From contig SVGC01000013.1 of assembly GCA_015056495.1 (NCBI GenBank), forward strand, positions 1 through 64,000: a stretch of 64,000 nucleotides of DNA, given 5' to 3'. A model generated the notes under the pieces. The model was given only the letters and a program-made list of their open reading frames with translations. It was not told the DNA's origin and searched no databases. Each line of letters begins with the position of its first letter. Positions within the stretch are counted from its first letter, which is position 1. Position numbers and translations under genes: made by a program. The DNA comes from Butyrivibrio sp. Lineage in GTDB: Bacteria > Bacillota > Clostridia > Lachnospirales > Lachnospiraceae. Below, piece by piece: positions 51,705 to 61,277 of the stretch.

Positions 51705-52979
51705 ATGAGCGGAAAAAGAAAAGACAGCCGTGGTCGTGTATTACGAAATGGCGAGATACAAGAGAGCAATGGTCGATACAGATACAAATATGTAGATACT
51801 TTTGGGGAATCTAAGTATGTGAGGTCATGGAGGCTTGATAAAAATGATCCTATGCCTGCCGGAAAACCATTTGAACTATCACTTAGAGAACTTGAAAGGC
51901 AAGTATCAGCAGATCTTATCGATCAGATTGTTCCAGAAGGAGGCAAGCTTACAGTATTAGATTTAGTGGAGAAATATGTTTCATTGAGAAAAGGTGTACG
52001 TCCCAGTACGGAAGCTGGTTATAAGACTGTAATGAGTATCCTGAGAAAAGATCCATTTGGAGCAAAGAGGATTGACAAGGTCAAAACTATAGATGCTCAG
52101 GAGTGGCTAGTGCAGCTTCAGAAAAATGGGAGAGGATACAGCTCTATTCATGTGATCAGGGGCGTGCTCAGACCTGCTTTTCAACTTGCGGTAGATAACG
52201 ATTTCATCAGAAAGAATCCCTTTGGATTCGGCCTCAGCACTGTTATATACAATGATAGCGTGACTCGTGAGGCTATATCTCGTGATGATGAGAGGAAATT
52301 TCTTATGTTTGTTAAGGAGGACAGGCACTTCTGTAGGTATTATGACGGCATTTATATCCTGTTTAACACAGGGCTTCGTATTTCAGAATTTGTAGGACTC
52401 ACATTTAATGATCTTGATTTTGACAATATGAAGATCAATGTAGACCATCAGCTCCAGAGAAATAATGGTATTGGATATAACATCAGAGATACCAAGACTG
52501 AGGCTGGAGGAAGGTTCGTCCCGATGACTCCGGAAGTAGCAGAGTGTTTCAAGCGCATCATTGCTAATCGCAAGACACCTAAAGTTGAGCCAATGGTTGA
52601 TGGTTATATAGGATTTCTTTTCCTTGATAAAGATGAACATCCTATGGTAGCCATGCATTGGGAGAAGTATTTCCAGCATATTGTTCAGAAATACAACTCA
52701 ATCTATAAGGTGCAGATGCCTAAGGTTACTCCTCATGTGTGCAGACATACATTCTGTAGCCGTATGGCGGCTGCCAGAATGAATCCTAAGACCTTACAGT
52801 ACATCATGGGACATTCAGATATAGGTGTTACGCTTAACACGTACACTCATTTGGGATTTGATGATGCTTTGGATGAGATGACCCGTATTTCCAAGGAAAA
52901 GAATACCGCTAAATCTAAAAAAGATACTGATGTTTTAACGGATTTTTCTGAATATAGGGACAAGGCATCTAACGAATAA
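51705..52979 (+). CDS. int: Tyrosine recombinase integrase (Tn916-type)
   Basis: A 424-residue integrase. An N-terminal arm-binding domain (about 1-70) precedes a core-binding domain and the catalytic domain with Arg in TGLRISEF, HVCRHTF, HSDIG and the nucleophilic Tyr in TLNTYTH. It inserts and excises the element at the LMW-PTP gene 175 bases downstream. The C terminus is intact, and a terminator follows. Confidence 0.94.
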   Translation: MSGKRKDSRGRVLRNGEIQESNGRYRYKYVDTFGESKYVRSWRLDKNDPMPAGKPFELSLRELERQVSADLIDQIVPEGGKLTVLDLVEKYVSLRKGVRPSTEAGYKTVMSILRKDPFGAKRIDKVKTIDAQEWLVQLQKNGRGYSSIHVIRGVLRPAFQLAVDNDFIRKNPFGFGLSTVIYNDSVTREAISRDDERKFLMFVKEDRHFCRYYDGIYILFNTGLRISEFVGLTFNDLDFDNMKINVDHQLQRNNGIGYNIRDTKTEAGGRFVPMTPEVAECFKRIIANRKTPKVEPMVDGYIGFLFLDKDEHPMVAMHWEKYFQHIVQKYNSIYKVQMPKVTPHVCRHTFCSRMAAARMNPKTLQYIMGHSDIGVTLNTYTHLGFDDALDEMTRISKEKNTAKSKKDTDVLTDFSEYRDKASNE

Positions 52980-52996
52980 ATGGCTTAAAAAAGTCG

Positions 52997-53035
52997 AGGT
53001 GCAAGTCAGAACGATTTGCACCTTTTTTTGCACCT
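52997..53035 (+). terminator. Terminator of int, overlapping right integrase arm sites
   Basis: AGGTGCAA (52997-53004) pairs with TTGCACCT (53016-53023), then seven Ts. The right arm of the stem is part of ATTTGCACCT (53014-53023), followed by TTTGCACCT (53027-53035), which match the paired repeats near the left end (4481-4501). Confidence 0.75.
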
Positions 53036-53050
53036 TTTGTCGGTCAAAAT

Positions 53051-53076
53051 ATGCCAAATATTGCCAAGGATTGCCA
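53051..53076 (+). repeat. Three TTGCCA-like repeats every 10 bp
   Basis: ATGCCA (53051), TTGCCA (53061) and TTGCCA (53071) lie exactly 10 bases apart between int and the attachment site, and the core itself contains TTTGCCACGG. Likely binding sites for excisionase or integrase. Confidence 0.5.
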
Positions 53077-53153
53077 CGAAAATGAGAAAAACACGTTGGA
53101 CAAAAATAGGCTTAAAGCCAGTAAACACGCAGAAATAGAGGTTTTTTACTAAG

Positions 53154-53188
53154 ATGATAAAGATTTTATTCGTTTGCCACGGCAACAT
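53154..53188 (+). other. Right attachment site (attR) within the LMW-PTP start
   Basis: The first 35 bases of the intact phosphatase gene match the stump at 4388-4422 in 28 positions. TGCCACGG (53175-53182) is the longest identical run and the likely crossover region. Confidence 0.8.
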
Positions 53189-53618
53189 CTGCCGTTCCCC
53201 AATGGCAGAGTTTGTGTTAAAAGATATGGTACAAAAAAGAGGGCTGGCAGACGATTTCTACATTGAATCTGCAGCTACCAGTACAGAGGAGATCTGGAAC
53301 GGTATAGGGAACCCAGTCTATCCGCCTGCAAGGAAGATTCTGGCGGAGCATGGAATATCATGTGAGGGCAAAAGAGCCAGACAGATCACAGTGAAAGATT
53401 TTGAAGATTTTGACTATATTATTGGAATGGATTCGCAGAATAGACGCAATATGGAGAGAATCTGCCCGCCACAGTACAGGGATAAAATATCCCTGATGCT
53501 GGATTATACGGATCGTCCGGGAAGCGTATCAGATCCATGGTATACAAGCGATTTTGAGGCTACCTGGAGAGATGTTAATGACGGATGTAAGGGACTCTTG
53601 GATTTGATATTGACATGA
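53154..53618 (+). CDS. Low-molecular-weight protein tyrosine phosphatase
   Basis: A 154-residue LMW-PTP, which removes phosphate from protein tyrosine (or arginine) residues. The P-loop CHGNICRS has catalytic Cys8 and Arg14, and the general acid is in VSDPWYT. The element has replaced the first codons: upstream DNA is now element sequence, with only a distant GAGG (12 bases) as ribosome site, while the original promoter and AAGGAG remain at the left junction 48.8 kb away. Expression may therefore be altered in this strain. Confidence 0.93.
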   Translation: MIKILFVCHGNICRSPMAEFVLKDMVQKRGLADDFYIESAATSTEEIWNGIGNPVYPPARKILAEHGISCEGKRARQITVKDFEDFDYIIGMDSQNRRNMERICPPQYRDKISLMLDYTDRPGSVSDPWYTSDFEATWRDVNDGCKGLLDLILT

Positions 53619-53647
53619 CTGATTAAGATACTTTAAACTTATACATA

Positions 53648-53707
53648 AGGCAAAGGCGCCAAATGAGGTCCAAAGGGTGGACTTTGATTGGTGACTTTGC
53701 CTCTTTT
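53648..53707 (+). terminator. Large hairpin between LMW-PTP and glnA
   Basis: AGGCAAAG (53648-53655) pairs with CTTTGCCT (53695-53702), continued inward by CGCCAA/TTGGTG and GTCCA/TGGAC, then CTTTT. It ends the phosphatase transcript or serves as a glnA leader attenuator; ANTAR proteins act on such RNA hairpins. Confidence 0.65.
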
Positions 53708-53757
53708 GTTATAGATAAAGGTAAGCCGTTGCATTGAAGAAGTGCGGAAAGGATACT

Positions 53758-55092
53758 ATGAGTAAATATACTAAGGAAGATATTTTTAGAATTGTAGAAG
53801 AGGAAGATGTTGCTTTTATCAGATTGCAGTTCTGTGACATTTTTGGAACACCAAAAAACATAGCAATAACTACAAGGCAGCTGGATAAGGCTCTTAATAA
53901 TGAGATCATGTTTGACGGAGCTTCTGTAGAAGGCTTCGTAAGAAGTGAAGAGAGTGATATGTATCTGTATCCTGACATCGACACTTTTGATATATTTCCA
54001 TGGAGACCGCAGAGCGGCAAGGTTGCAAGAATGTTCTGTAACGTGCATACCCTGGATGGTAAGCCTTATGCAGCAGATCCTAGAAATATATTAAAAAGAG
54101 TTCTGGAAAATGCTGATGAAATGGGACTTAAATTCAAGATTGATCCACACCTTGAGTTTTTCCTTTTTGATACAGATGATGCCGGAAGGCCAACAACTGA
54201 GACTCACGAGAGTGCCGGATATTTTGATGTGGCACCTGCTGATCAGGCTGAAAATGTAAGACGTGACATTATCATGAACCTTGAAGATATGAATTTTGAC
54301 ATTTCATCTTCTCATCATGAAAGCGCTCCGGGTCAGCATGAGATAGATTTCGCTGAAGACCTTGCCGACAGGATGGCTGATATGATCATGACATTCAGGA
54401 TCACAGTCAAGACAATCGCCAAGCGCCACGGCCTTTATGCAACATTCATGCCTAAGCCAAAGGAAGGCGTAAGTGGATCTGGAATGCATATGAATATTCT
54501 CTGTGAGAATGAAGAAGGCGAAAGCCTTTTCTCAGATGACTATGGTAATCTGACAGACATTGCATATCAGTTTATTGCTGGTGTATTGGAGCATATCAAG
54601 GGAATTACACTTGTTACTAATCCTCTTGTAAATTCATACAAGAGACTGGTTCCTGGTTATGAAGCACCTATTAATATTTCATGGTCAAGCTCTTCTGCCA
54701 ACCGTTCATCACTTATCAGGATACCTTCTCAGAGAGGCGCATGGACAAGACTTGAGCTTAGAAATCCTGATGGAACCTGCAATCCATACCTTGCCATCGC
54801 TCTTATACTGGCAGCAGGAATGGATGGGATCAAAAAAGGCCTTGTACCACCTGCTGAAATGCATGAGAACTTTACAGGAGCAACAAACAGTGATATTCGA
54901 AATGCTGCGTATGAAAACCTTCCACAGACTTTGGGTGAAGCAATAGAAGCTTATCAGAAGGATGAACTGGTAAAAGAGGTTTTGGGTGATTCTGTATTTG
55001 AAAAATACCTGGATGCCAAGAGACGTGATTGGGATTCATTCCGTACCTGTGTTACTCAGTGGGAAATTGCTCAATATTTAAATAAATATTGA
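53758..55092 (+). CDS. glnA: Glutamine synthetase, type I
   Basis: A 444-residue GS-I enzyme making glutamine from glutamate, ammonia and ATP. Motifs are MFDGASVEGF near 45, the ATP-binding KPKEGVSGSGMHMN near 240, and RIPSQRGAWTRLELRNPDGT. Length and motifs fit the Gram-positive, feedback-regulated GSI-alpha type. The start is ATG 53758 after GGAAAGGA. An ANTAR regulator gene follows, the known arrangement in clostridia. Confidence 0.95.
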   Translation: MSKYTKEDIFRIVEEEDVAFIRLQFCDIFGTPKNIAITTRQLDKALNNEIMFDGASVEGFVRSEESDMYLYPDIDTFDIFPWRPQSGKVARMFCNVHTLDGKPYAADPRNILKRVLENADEMGLKFKIDPHLEFFLFDTDDAGRPTTETHESAGYFDVAPADQAENVRRDIIMNLEDMNFDISSSHHESAPGQHEIDFAEDLADRMADMIMTFRITVKTIAKRHGLYATFMPKPKEGVSGSGMHMNILCENEEGESLFSDDYGNLTDIAYQFIAGVLEHIKGITLVTNPLVNSYKRLVPGYEAPINISWSSSSANRSSLIRIPSQRGAWTRLELRNPDGTCNPYLAIALILAAGMDGIKKGLVPPAEMHENFTGATNSDIRNAAYENLPQTLGEAIEAYQKDELVKEVLGDSVFEKYLDAKRRDWDSFRTCVTQWEIAQYLNKY

Positions 55093-55177
55093 TTAAAAAA
55101 ATGCATATAGGCGCAATATTATTATATTCCAGCGATCTATTTGTAAAATTTCAATCTTTTCCAGCGAAGGGCGAAAT

Positions 55178-55726
55178 ATGCAAAACATAATAGTAGCCTT
55201 TGCTAAAACTGAAGACGCAGCCAATTTCAAAAGCTTATTGGTCAGAAACGGATGGAATGTCAATGTTGTATGCACATCAGGAGCTCAGGCCTTATCCGCT
55301 ATGGAAGATTTGGGTAATGGCGTGATCGTGTGCGGTTTTCGACTAACTGACATGCAATATACAGAACTGGCAGCAGATCTACCCACTTTTTTTCAGATGC
55401 TACTCATAGCGTCTCCAAATAAAGTCGACGATTCGGGATTGCCAGAAAATGTGGTTTATCTGCCCACTCCCATAAAAAAAGATGATCTGCTAAATACCCT
55501 TGTCATGATGGGAGAGGGAATAAGTCGTAGAAGAAAGAAAGCGAAAGCTTCAGGAAAGCAAAGAAGCGATAAAGAAAAACAAACTATTTTGCAGGCAAAA
55601 GAATTGCTCATGGCCCGTCACCACATGACAGAACCGGAAGCGCATAAATATATTCAAAAATGTTCTATGGATTCCGGTACTGACATGCTCGAAACGGCAG
55701 AAATGATCATATCTCTAAATGCCTGA
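55178..55726 (+). CDS. ANTAR-domain response regulator, nitrogen control
   Basis: A 182-residue protein with a degenerate receiver-like N terminus (VAFAKTEDAANFKSLLVRNG; phospho-acceptor not obvious) and a C-terminal ANTAR RNA-binding domain (LQAKELLMARHHMTEPEAHK, then IQKCSMDSGTDMLETAEMII). Such proteins bind paired hairpins and prevent termination. Next to glnA, it probably antiterminates nitrogen genes. It is convergent with the ZIP gene. Confidence 0.9.
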   Translation: MQNIIVAFAKTEDAANFKSLLVRNGWNVNVVCTSGAQALSAMEDLGNGVIVCGFRLTDMQYTELAADLPTFFQMLLIASPNKVDDSGLPENVVYLPTPIKKDDLLNTLVMMGEGISRRRKKAKASGKQRSDKEKQTILQAKELLMARHHMTEPEAHKYIQKCSMDSGTDMLETAEMIISLNA

Positions 55727-55735
55727 TATTTTTAA

Positions 55736-56530
55736 TCATCCAAGAGCAACATCCATGGCCATCATGATGACGAAACCAATGGCAAAACCGATTGTAGCGA
55801 GATTTGAATGTTCACCTTCTGAAGCTTCAGGGATGATCTCTTCTACAATTACGTATACCATTGCTCCAGCTGCAAAACTCAGCAAATAAGGAAGTATCGG
55901 GATCATTATGTTGGCTAAAAGGATTGTTAGAATGGCTCCGATTGGCTCTACAAGACCAGATAAGGTGCCGTAATAAAAAGCTTTTCTTTTGCTTGATCCT
56001 TCTGCCCTTAGTGGCATTGAGATGATAGCGCCTTCAGGGAAGTTCTGGATAGCGATACCGATTGACAGAGCAAATGCAGCAGATAGGCTGATCGAACCGC
56101 CGCCCATCAACATTCCTGCAAATACAACACCGACAGCCATTCCTTCAGGAAGATTGTGGATTGCGACAGCCAGGATCATCATGGTTGTGCGCTGAAGAGA
56201 GGTCTTAGGACCTTCAGGTTTACTATTTATGCCAATGTGCAGGTGTGGAGTCATGTGGTCGATGCATAACAGCCCTAGTATTCCTATCATGAAGCCTATA
56301 GCCGCTGGCAGAAAACTTAACTTTCCAAGACCGGCTTCTTCAGACATATTCATTGCGGGTACCAGCAGTGACCATACAGAAGCGGCCATCATTACGCCAG
56401 AGGCAAATCCTAACAGTATCTTCTGAATAAGTGTATTGATCTTATCCTTCATAAAAAAGACCATTGCAGATCCGAGAGTAGTTCCAATAAAAGGTATCAT
56501 AATTCCTATAAATGTATTTGAATTTATCAT
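55736..56530 (-). CDS. ZIP family metal transporter
   Basis: A 264-residue protein with eight membrane helices of the ZIP family (zinc, iron or manganese uptake). Metal-binding motifs are HNLPEGMAVG in helix 4 and QNFPEGAII in helix 5; the loop after helix 3 carries DHMTPHLHIG. The start is ATG 56530 with AAGGAGACA upstream. A palindromic operator lies in its leader (56556-56573), which suggests metal-dependent repression. Confidence 0.93.
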   Translation of the reverse strand: MINSNTFIGIMIPFIGTTLGSAMVFFMKDKINTLIQKILLGFASGVMMAASVWSLLVPAMNMSEEAGLGKLSFLPAAIGFMIGILGLLCIDHMTPHLHIGINSKPEGPKTSLQRTTMMILAVAIHNLPEGMAVGVVFAGMLMGGGSISLSAAFALSIGIAIQNFPEGAIISMPLRAEGSSKRKAFYYGTLSGLVEPIGAILTILLANIMIPILPYLLSFAAGAMVYVIVEEIIPEASEGEHSNLATIGFAIGFVIMMAMDVALG

Positions 56531-56555
56531 AAGCCTTGTCTCCTTTGAAAAAATG

Positions 56556-56573
56556 TGTTAGCATTTGCTAACA
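56556..56573 (-). promoter_or_regulatory. DtxR/MntR-like palindrome in the ZIP promoter
   Basis: TGTTAGCA-TT-TGCTAACA is a perfect palindrome about 26 bases upstream of the ZIP start. On the reverse strand it lies just downstream of a TATAAT (-10). Similar TTAG...CTAA sites are bound by DtxR-family metal regulators. The specific regulator is unknown. Confidence 0.68.
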
Positions 56574-56801
56574 AAAAATATATTATATCAAAATGTTAAA
56601 AAATGCAATTAAATTTTACAAAATCTAATTAAAATTTTTGCTATATTTCAGTTCTAAAATTCTCGAATCATTTCTGTTTACAAGCTATATAGCGAGTTAA
56701 TAGTAATATTTTTTACCAAAAACATAAAAAAATATGTATTCTTGTGACTTCAAACAGAAAACCGCACTGGCTGCGGGTTTCGTAAGAAAATGATACAAGA
56801 G

Positions 56802-56846
56802 GAAAACAAGCCCTGCAGCGAAGCTGCCTTTAGATGGCTTGTTTTC
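56802..56846. repeat. Long intergenic hairpin
   Basis: GAAAACAAGCC (56802-56812) pairs with GGCTTGTTTTC (56836-56846), with an inner GCAGC-GAA-GCTGC stem. It lies between the divergent ZIP and 57052 genes, so it is not an obvious terminator for either. Possible small RNA or repeat. Confidence 0.5.
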
Positions 56847-56959
56847 AGGATTTTTGACATAAAATGGCAAAAATCTATGGAAAGTTAACATGTTTTTGAT
56901 ATAATATTATCAACAAAGTAGTAATTTGTGAATTCAAAAACTCTGATTCGTAATGTGAT

Positions 56960-57011
56960 GGGCATTTGTTACTGGAGCGAGCTGTTAGCGAGTGAACAGT
57001 AACGGGCATTT
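56960..57011. repeat. 36-bp palindromic element flanked by 8-bp direct repeats
   Basis: GTTACTG (56968-56974) and CAGTAAC (56997-57003) bound a 36-bp hairpin-forming unit, flanked on both sides by GGGCATTT (56960-56967 and 57004-57011). The layout is that of a tiny inserted mobile repeat with target duplication. Confidence 0.55.
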
Positions 57012-57051
57012 TGCAGGAAGATGATCCGGGTCGTCTGTACATGGGGGAAAA

Positions 57052-57570
57052 ATGGATATTTCAAGCTTGATGAAACTCTCATCATTAACCAATTCAAATT
57101 TAAGTAATCTAAATAGTACGGAATTGAGCTCACTGGCTAAATTGCAGAATCTTGCAGGATTAACGGAGGATGAGCTTGAATCTATAGCTTCGCTATCATC
57201 TTCAGGACTCTCATCTGTAACTGGAATATCAGGAAGTGCTCTAAAGACAGCTACAGAGAGCTTTTCTACAGTACTAAAGGATACTCTTGAAGAAGTCCAG
57301 CAGACAGGAACACTATCTGAGGAAACTCAGGAAGAGCTTGGCAAGGTTGTCAGTGTATTGGAAAGTGCTAAATCCGACAGCTCTACTGATAATACCGCTT
57401 ATGAATTGTACAAGGAGCTCTTTAGCAGTTCTCAGGGTAGAAAAAATGTACAGGAAATAGTTCAGTCTGGATTTAACAATATGATATTTGATTCAGGTGA
57501 AATTACAACGGGTCTGAATAATATGAGTGCTATTATCAGTGCTCTTGAAAATACAAACGAAGAAAGCTGA
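57052..57570 (+). CDS. Uncharacterised Ser/Leu-rich helical protein
   Basis: A 172-residue acidic soluble protein. The first 75 residues are a low-complexity run of Ser, Leu and Asn (SSLMKLSSLTNSNLSNLNST and similar), then a helical region. No signal, membrane span or family recognised. The start is ATG 57052 after GGGGGAA. It stands alone. Confidence 0.65.
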   Translation: MDISSLMKLSSLTNSNLSNLNSTELSSLAKLQNLAGLTEDELESIASLSSSGLSSVTGISGSALKTATESFSTVLKDTLEEVQQTGTLSEETQEELGKVVSVLESAKSDSSTDNTAYELYKELFSSSQGRKNVQEIVQSGFNNMIFDSGEITTGLNNMSAIISALENTNEES

Positions 57571-58059
57571 TAAGTGGCAAATAACTGAAATGTATTTAAA
57601 CTCTTTTCAGAGGTGATCGAACCATCTGCTTAAGGTAAGATTTCAAGATAGGCGAAGAATACACCTGAACTTGAATGCTGGAACGCATCTCGTCCTCATA
57701 ACAATTTAATGACTTTTTTCATGGCGCGTCAGGAGCAGGTGTTCCCGGCGCGCTAATAAATTATCAAAAAACAGTTTTGCTGACAAGTCTTTAAAAAAGA
57801 AATGTTCAAAGCCACAATTATTGGCTGTTTTGATGTTAGCAGTAACTAATTTTGCAAAATCTACACAAGATATTGTGGCCTGAAATTAAAAGTACATAAT
57901 CATTTCACATTGTTAATTAATTATCATCAACGATATTTGATTTATATTGATGATATGCATGTTACAACGAAAATAAACATACGCAATAATACAAAACACA
58001 AAAGTGATAATATCTAGCCCATAAATTAAAACGCTATTTCGTATAGCAACAACGTTATA
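57571..58059. other. Gene-free stretch between convergent genes
   Basis: No gene seen. It holds a weak hairpin AGCCA/TGGCT followed by GTTTTG (57810-57831), a possible terminator for the 57052 gene, and a GC-rich patch GGCGCG...GGCGCGC (57723-57754), perhaps a decayed intergenic repeat. The rest is A/T-rich. Confidence 0.4.
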
Positions 58060-58920
58060 TTATTCCTCGGCACCGTCCCAGAGATAGTCAATAAATTCGA
58101 TAGCCAGATCAACACGCTTAGAAGAAGCGACTACGCCGACTACAGGCACTCTGTTCTGATATAAGCCCAGTTCATTGATATAAGGGGCATCTGTACAGAT
58201 AATGCCTACTGGAATAGGATTTTCCATTTCAGAAGGATCAGGTGCTACAAAATCCTCAGGTGAGATATATTCTGATTCTGTATAAGTAGAAAGAGACAAT
58301 TCATCGCCACTTTCCATTATGGTGCTCATTCCATCTGTAGATTCATCTGATGTATTACTTGAAGCATATTCAGATTCATAAGTTCCATCATTTACGGCAT
58401 CTATCACAGCCTGATCTATATAGTAGATATGTCCTTCATATCGTGACAATTCTTCTTCTGTCATTATGTCTCTAAGATCATAGAACATGCTGCTTCTGGC
58501 AAAATAGTTGAAAGTATCAGCATCAGATGTGATGACGTCAAGATCACCTGAAGCTGTTATAGCCATTATTTTTTCAGAGTTGGCAATCGTGTACTGATCA
58601 AAAGTGTTTAAATTTAATGATGTAGCAAGATCTATAAGAACCTGATATGTATTGGTATCAATATCTGCCAGAGTTCCAAATTCACTTTCAACATCTTCTT
58701 CCTCAACTGTCTGATAGCAGTTGACCATTATTGCATAGAAACCATAGTCTTTATTGGTCACAATATCATGTATAAGTGCGCCAAAGAATATTGCGCAAAA
58801 AATTCCTACAAGTAAATGTATCTTGTAATATTCCCAGAAATAAGCAATCTTGCCTTTGAATCCGGCATTTTTTAAGGCTTCCTGCCTGCTCTTTTTAATA
58901 TCCTCATCACTAAGTGCCAT
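58060..58920 (-). CDS. Membrane-anchored extracellular protein of unknown function
   Basis: A 286-residue protein. A cytoplasmic N terminus precedes one membrane helix (LLVGIFCAIFFGALIHDIV, about 33-52) and an acidic extracellular domain. This domain resembles solute-binding folds in places (AITASGDLDVITSDADTFNY, and near the end VVGVVASSKRVDLAIEFIDY). The start is ATG 58920 after AGGAGG; a longer frame to 59037 lacks a ribosome site. Family not recognised. Confidence 0.72.
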   Translation of the reverse strand: MALSDEDIKKSRQEALKNAGFKGKIAYFWEYYKIHLLVGIFCAIFFGALIHDIVTNKDYGFYAIMVNCYQTVEEEDVESEFGTLADIDTNTYQVLIDLATSLNLNTFDQYTIANSEKIMAITASGDLDVITSDADTFNYFARSSMFYDLRDIMTEEELSRYEGHIYYIDQAVIDAVNDGTYESEYASSNTSDESTDGMSTIMESGDELSLSTYTESEYISPEDFVAPDPSEMENPIPVGIICTDAPYINELGLYQNRVPVVGVVASSKRVDLAIEFIDYLWDGAEE

Positions 58921-59229
58921 AGTAATGCCTCCTGCCAATATATTTATGTTTTTTGAAGCTGCCCCAAGCCAGTGTTTTGGAGTGCCTTCAAAAAATCCCC
59001 TGAGCCTACCAAAAGACCCAAGGGATATTATACACAATAATTGTGATTTTATTATATAAAAACTTTATAAAGAGTTGAGAATTGTTGTGGTGGTATTCCA
59101 TGAGCATGAGCTCTTTTTCATAAAAATGTGCAGTGATCCGCGCCTTAATCCGAGTCTTGAAAATGCTTGAAAGATTGAGTAAAGTAATATATAGTAGAGC
59201 GTAAAATAATAGGAGGAGTTTGGTTTACA

Positions 59230-59736
59230 ATGATGAACGATAACAATTACGTTGAGTGTCTGGTTTCCAGAAAGCCTTCGGTTCTAATGGCATTTCTTAA
59301 GATTCTGACAATTATGCTCGCTGTGGCCTTCTTTATTCTTGGAATGATCAGCCCGATTTTCCTTATCGTTTTTATAGCATTGTGCGTAGCTGCGTATTTT
59401 GCAATCCAGAATTCATCTATAGAGTATGAATATCTGTATTGTGATAAAGAGATCAGTATCGATCGTATCTATAATAAGAGCAGACGTAAAAATGCCGGAA
59501 AGTTCGAAACAGATAAGTTGGAAATTTTAGCACCAGCTAGATCATATCATCTCGATGAGTACAAGAACAAACAGAATTACAAGACTCTGGATTATAGTTC
59601 AGGAATCAAGGACCAGCAGCCGGATCCTACATATGTAATGTACTACGATGGTAGGGAAAAGCTCGTTTTTGAACCAAGTGCAGAGTTTGTTAGCGCAGTT
59701 AGGAATGTAGCTCCTAGAAAGGTATTTACAGACTGA
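59230..59736 (+). CDS. DUF6106-like membrane protein
   Basis: A 168-residue protein with two adjacent membrane helices (about 20-57) after a short NYVECLVSRKPS start, and a soluble C-terminal domain (YEYLYCDKEISIDRIYNKSR). I associate this with DUF6106 from Lachnospiraceae; function unknown. The ribosome site AGGAGGAG lies upstream. Confidence 0.72.
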   Translation: MMNDNNYVECLVSRKPSVLMAFLKILTIMLAVAFFILGMISPIFLIVFIALCVAAYFAIQNSSIEYEYLYCDKEISIDRIYNKSRRKNAGKFETDKLEILAPARSYHLDEYKNKQNYKTLDYSSGIKDQQPDPTYVMYYDGREKLVFEPSAEFVSAVRNVAPRKVFTD

Positions 59737-59782
59737 TGTAATGTTTTATGTGGGGGATTCTTTGTATCTATTGAATTATTAA

Positions 59783-61255
<1,473 letters not shown>

Positions 61256-61277
61256 CTAAAGTCTGCGAGGGGTGACA

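Noticed and set aside
53676..53692. Canonical ANTAR-bound hexaloop in the glnA leader
   Set aside because: The inner stem GTCCA/TGGAC leaves a five-base loop, and only one such hairpin is evident, so the two-hexaloop ANTAR motif cannot be claimed.
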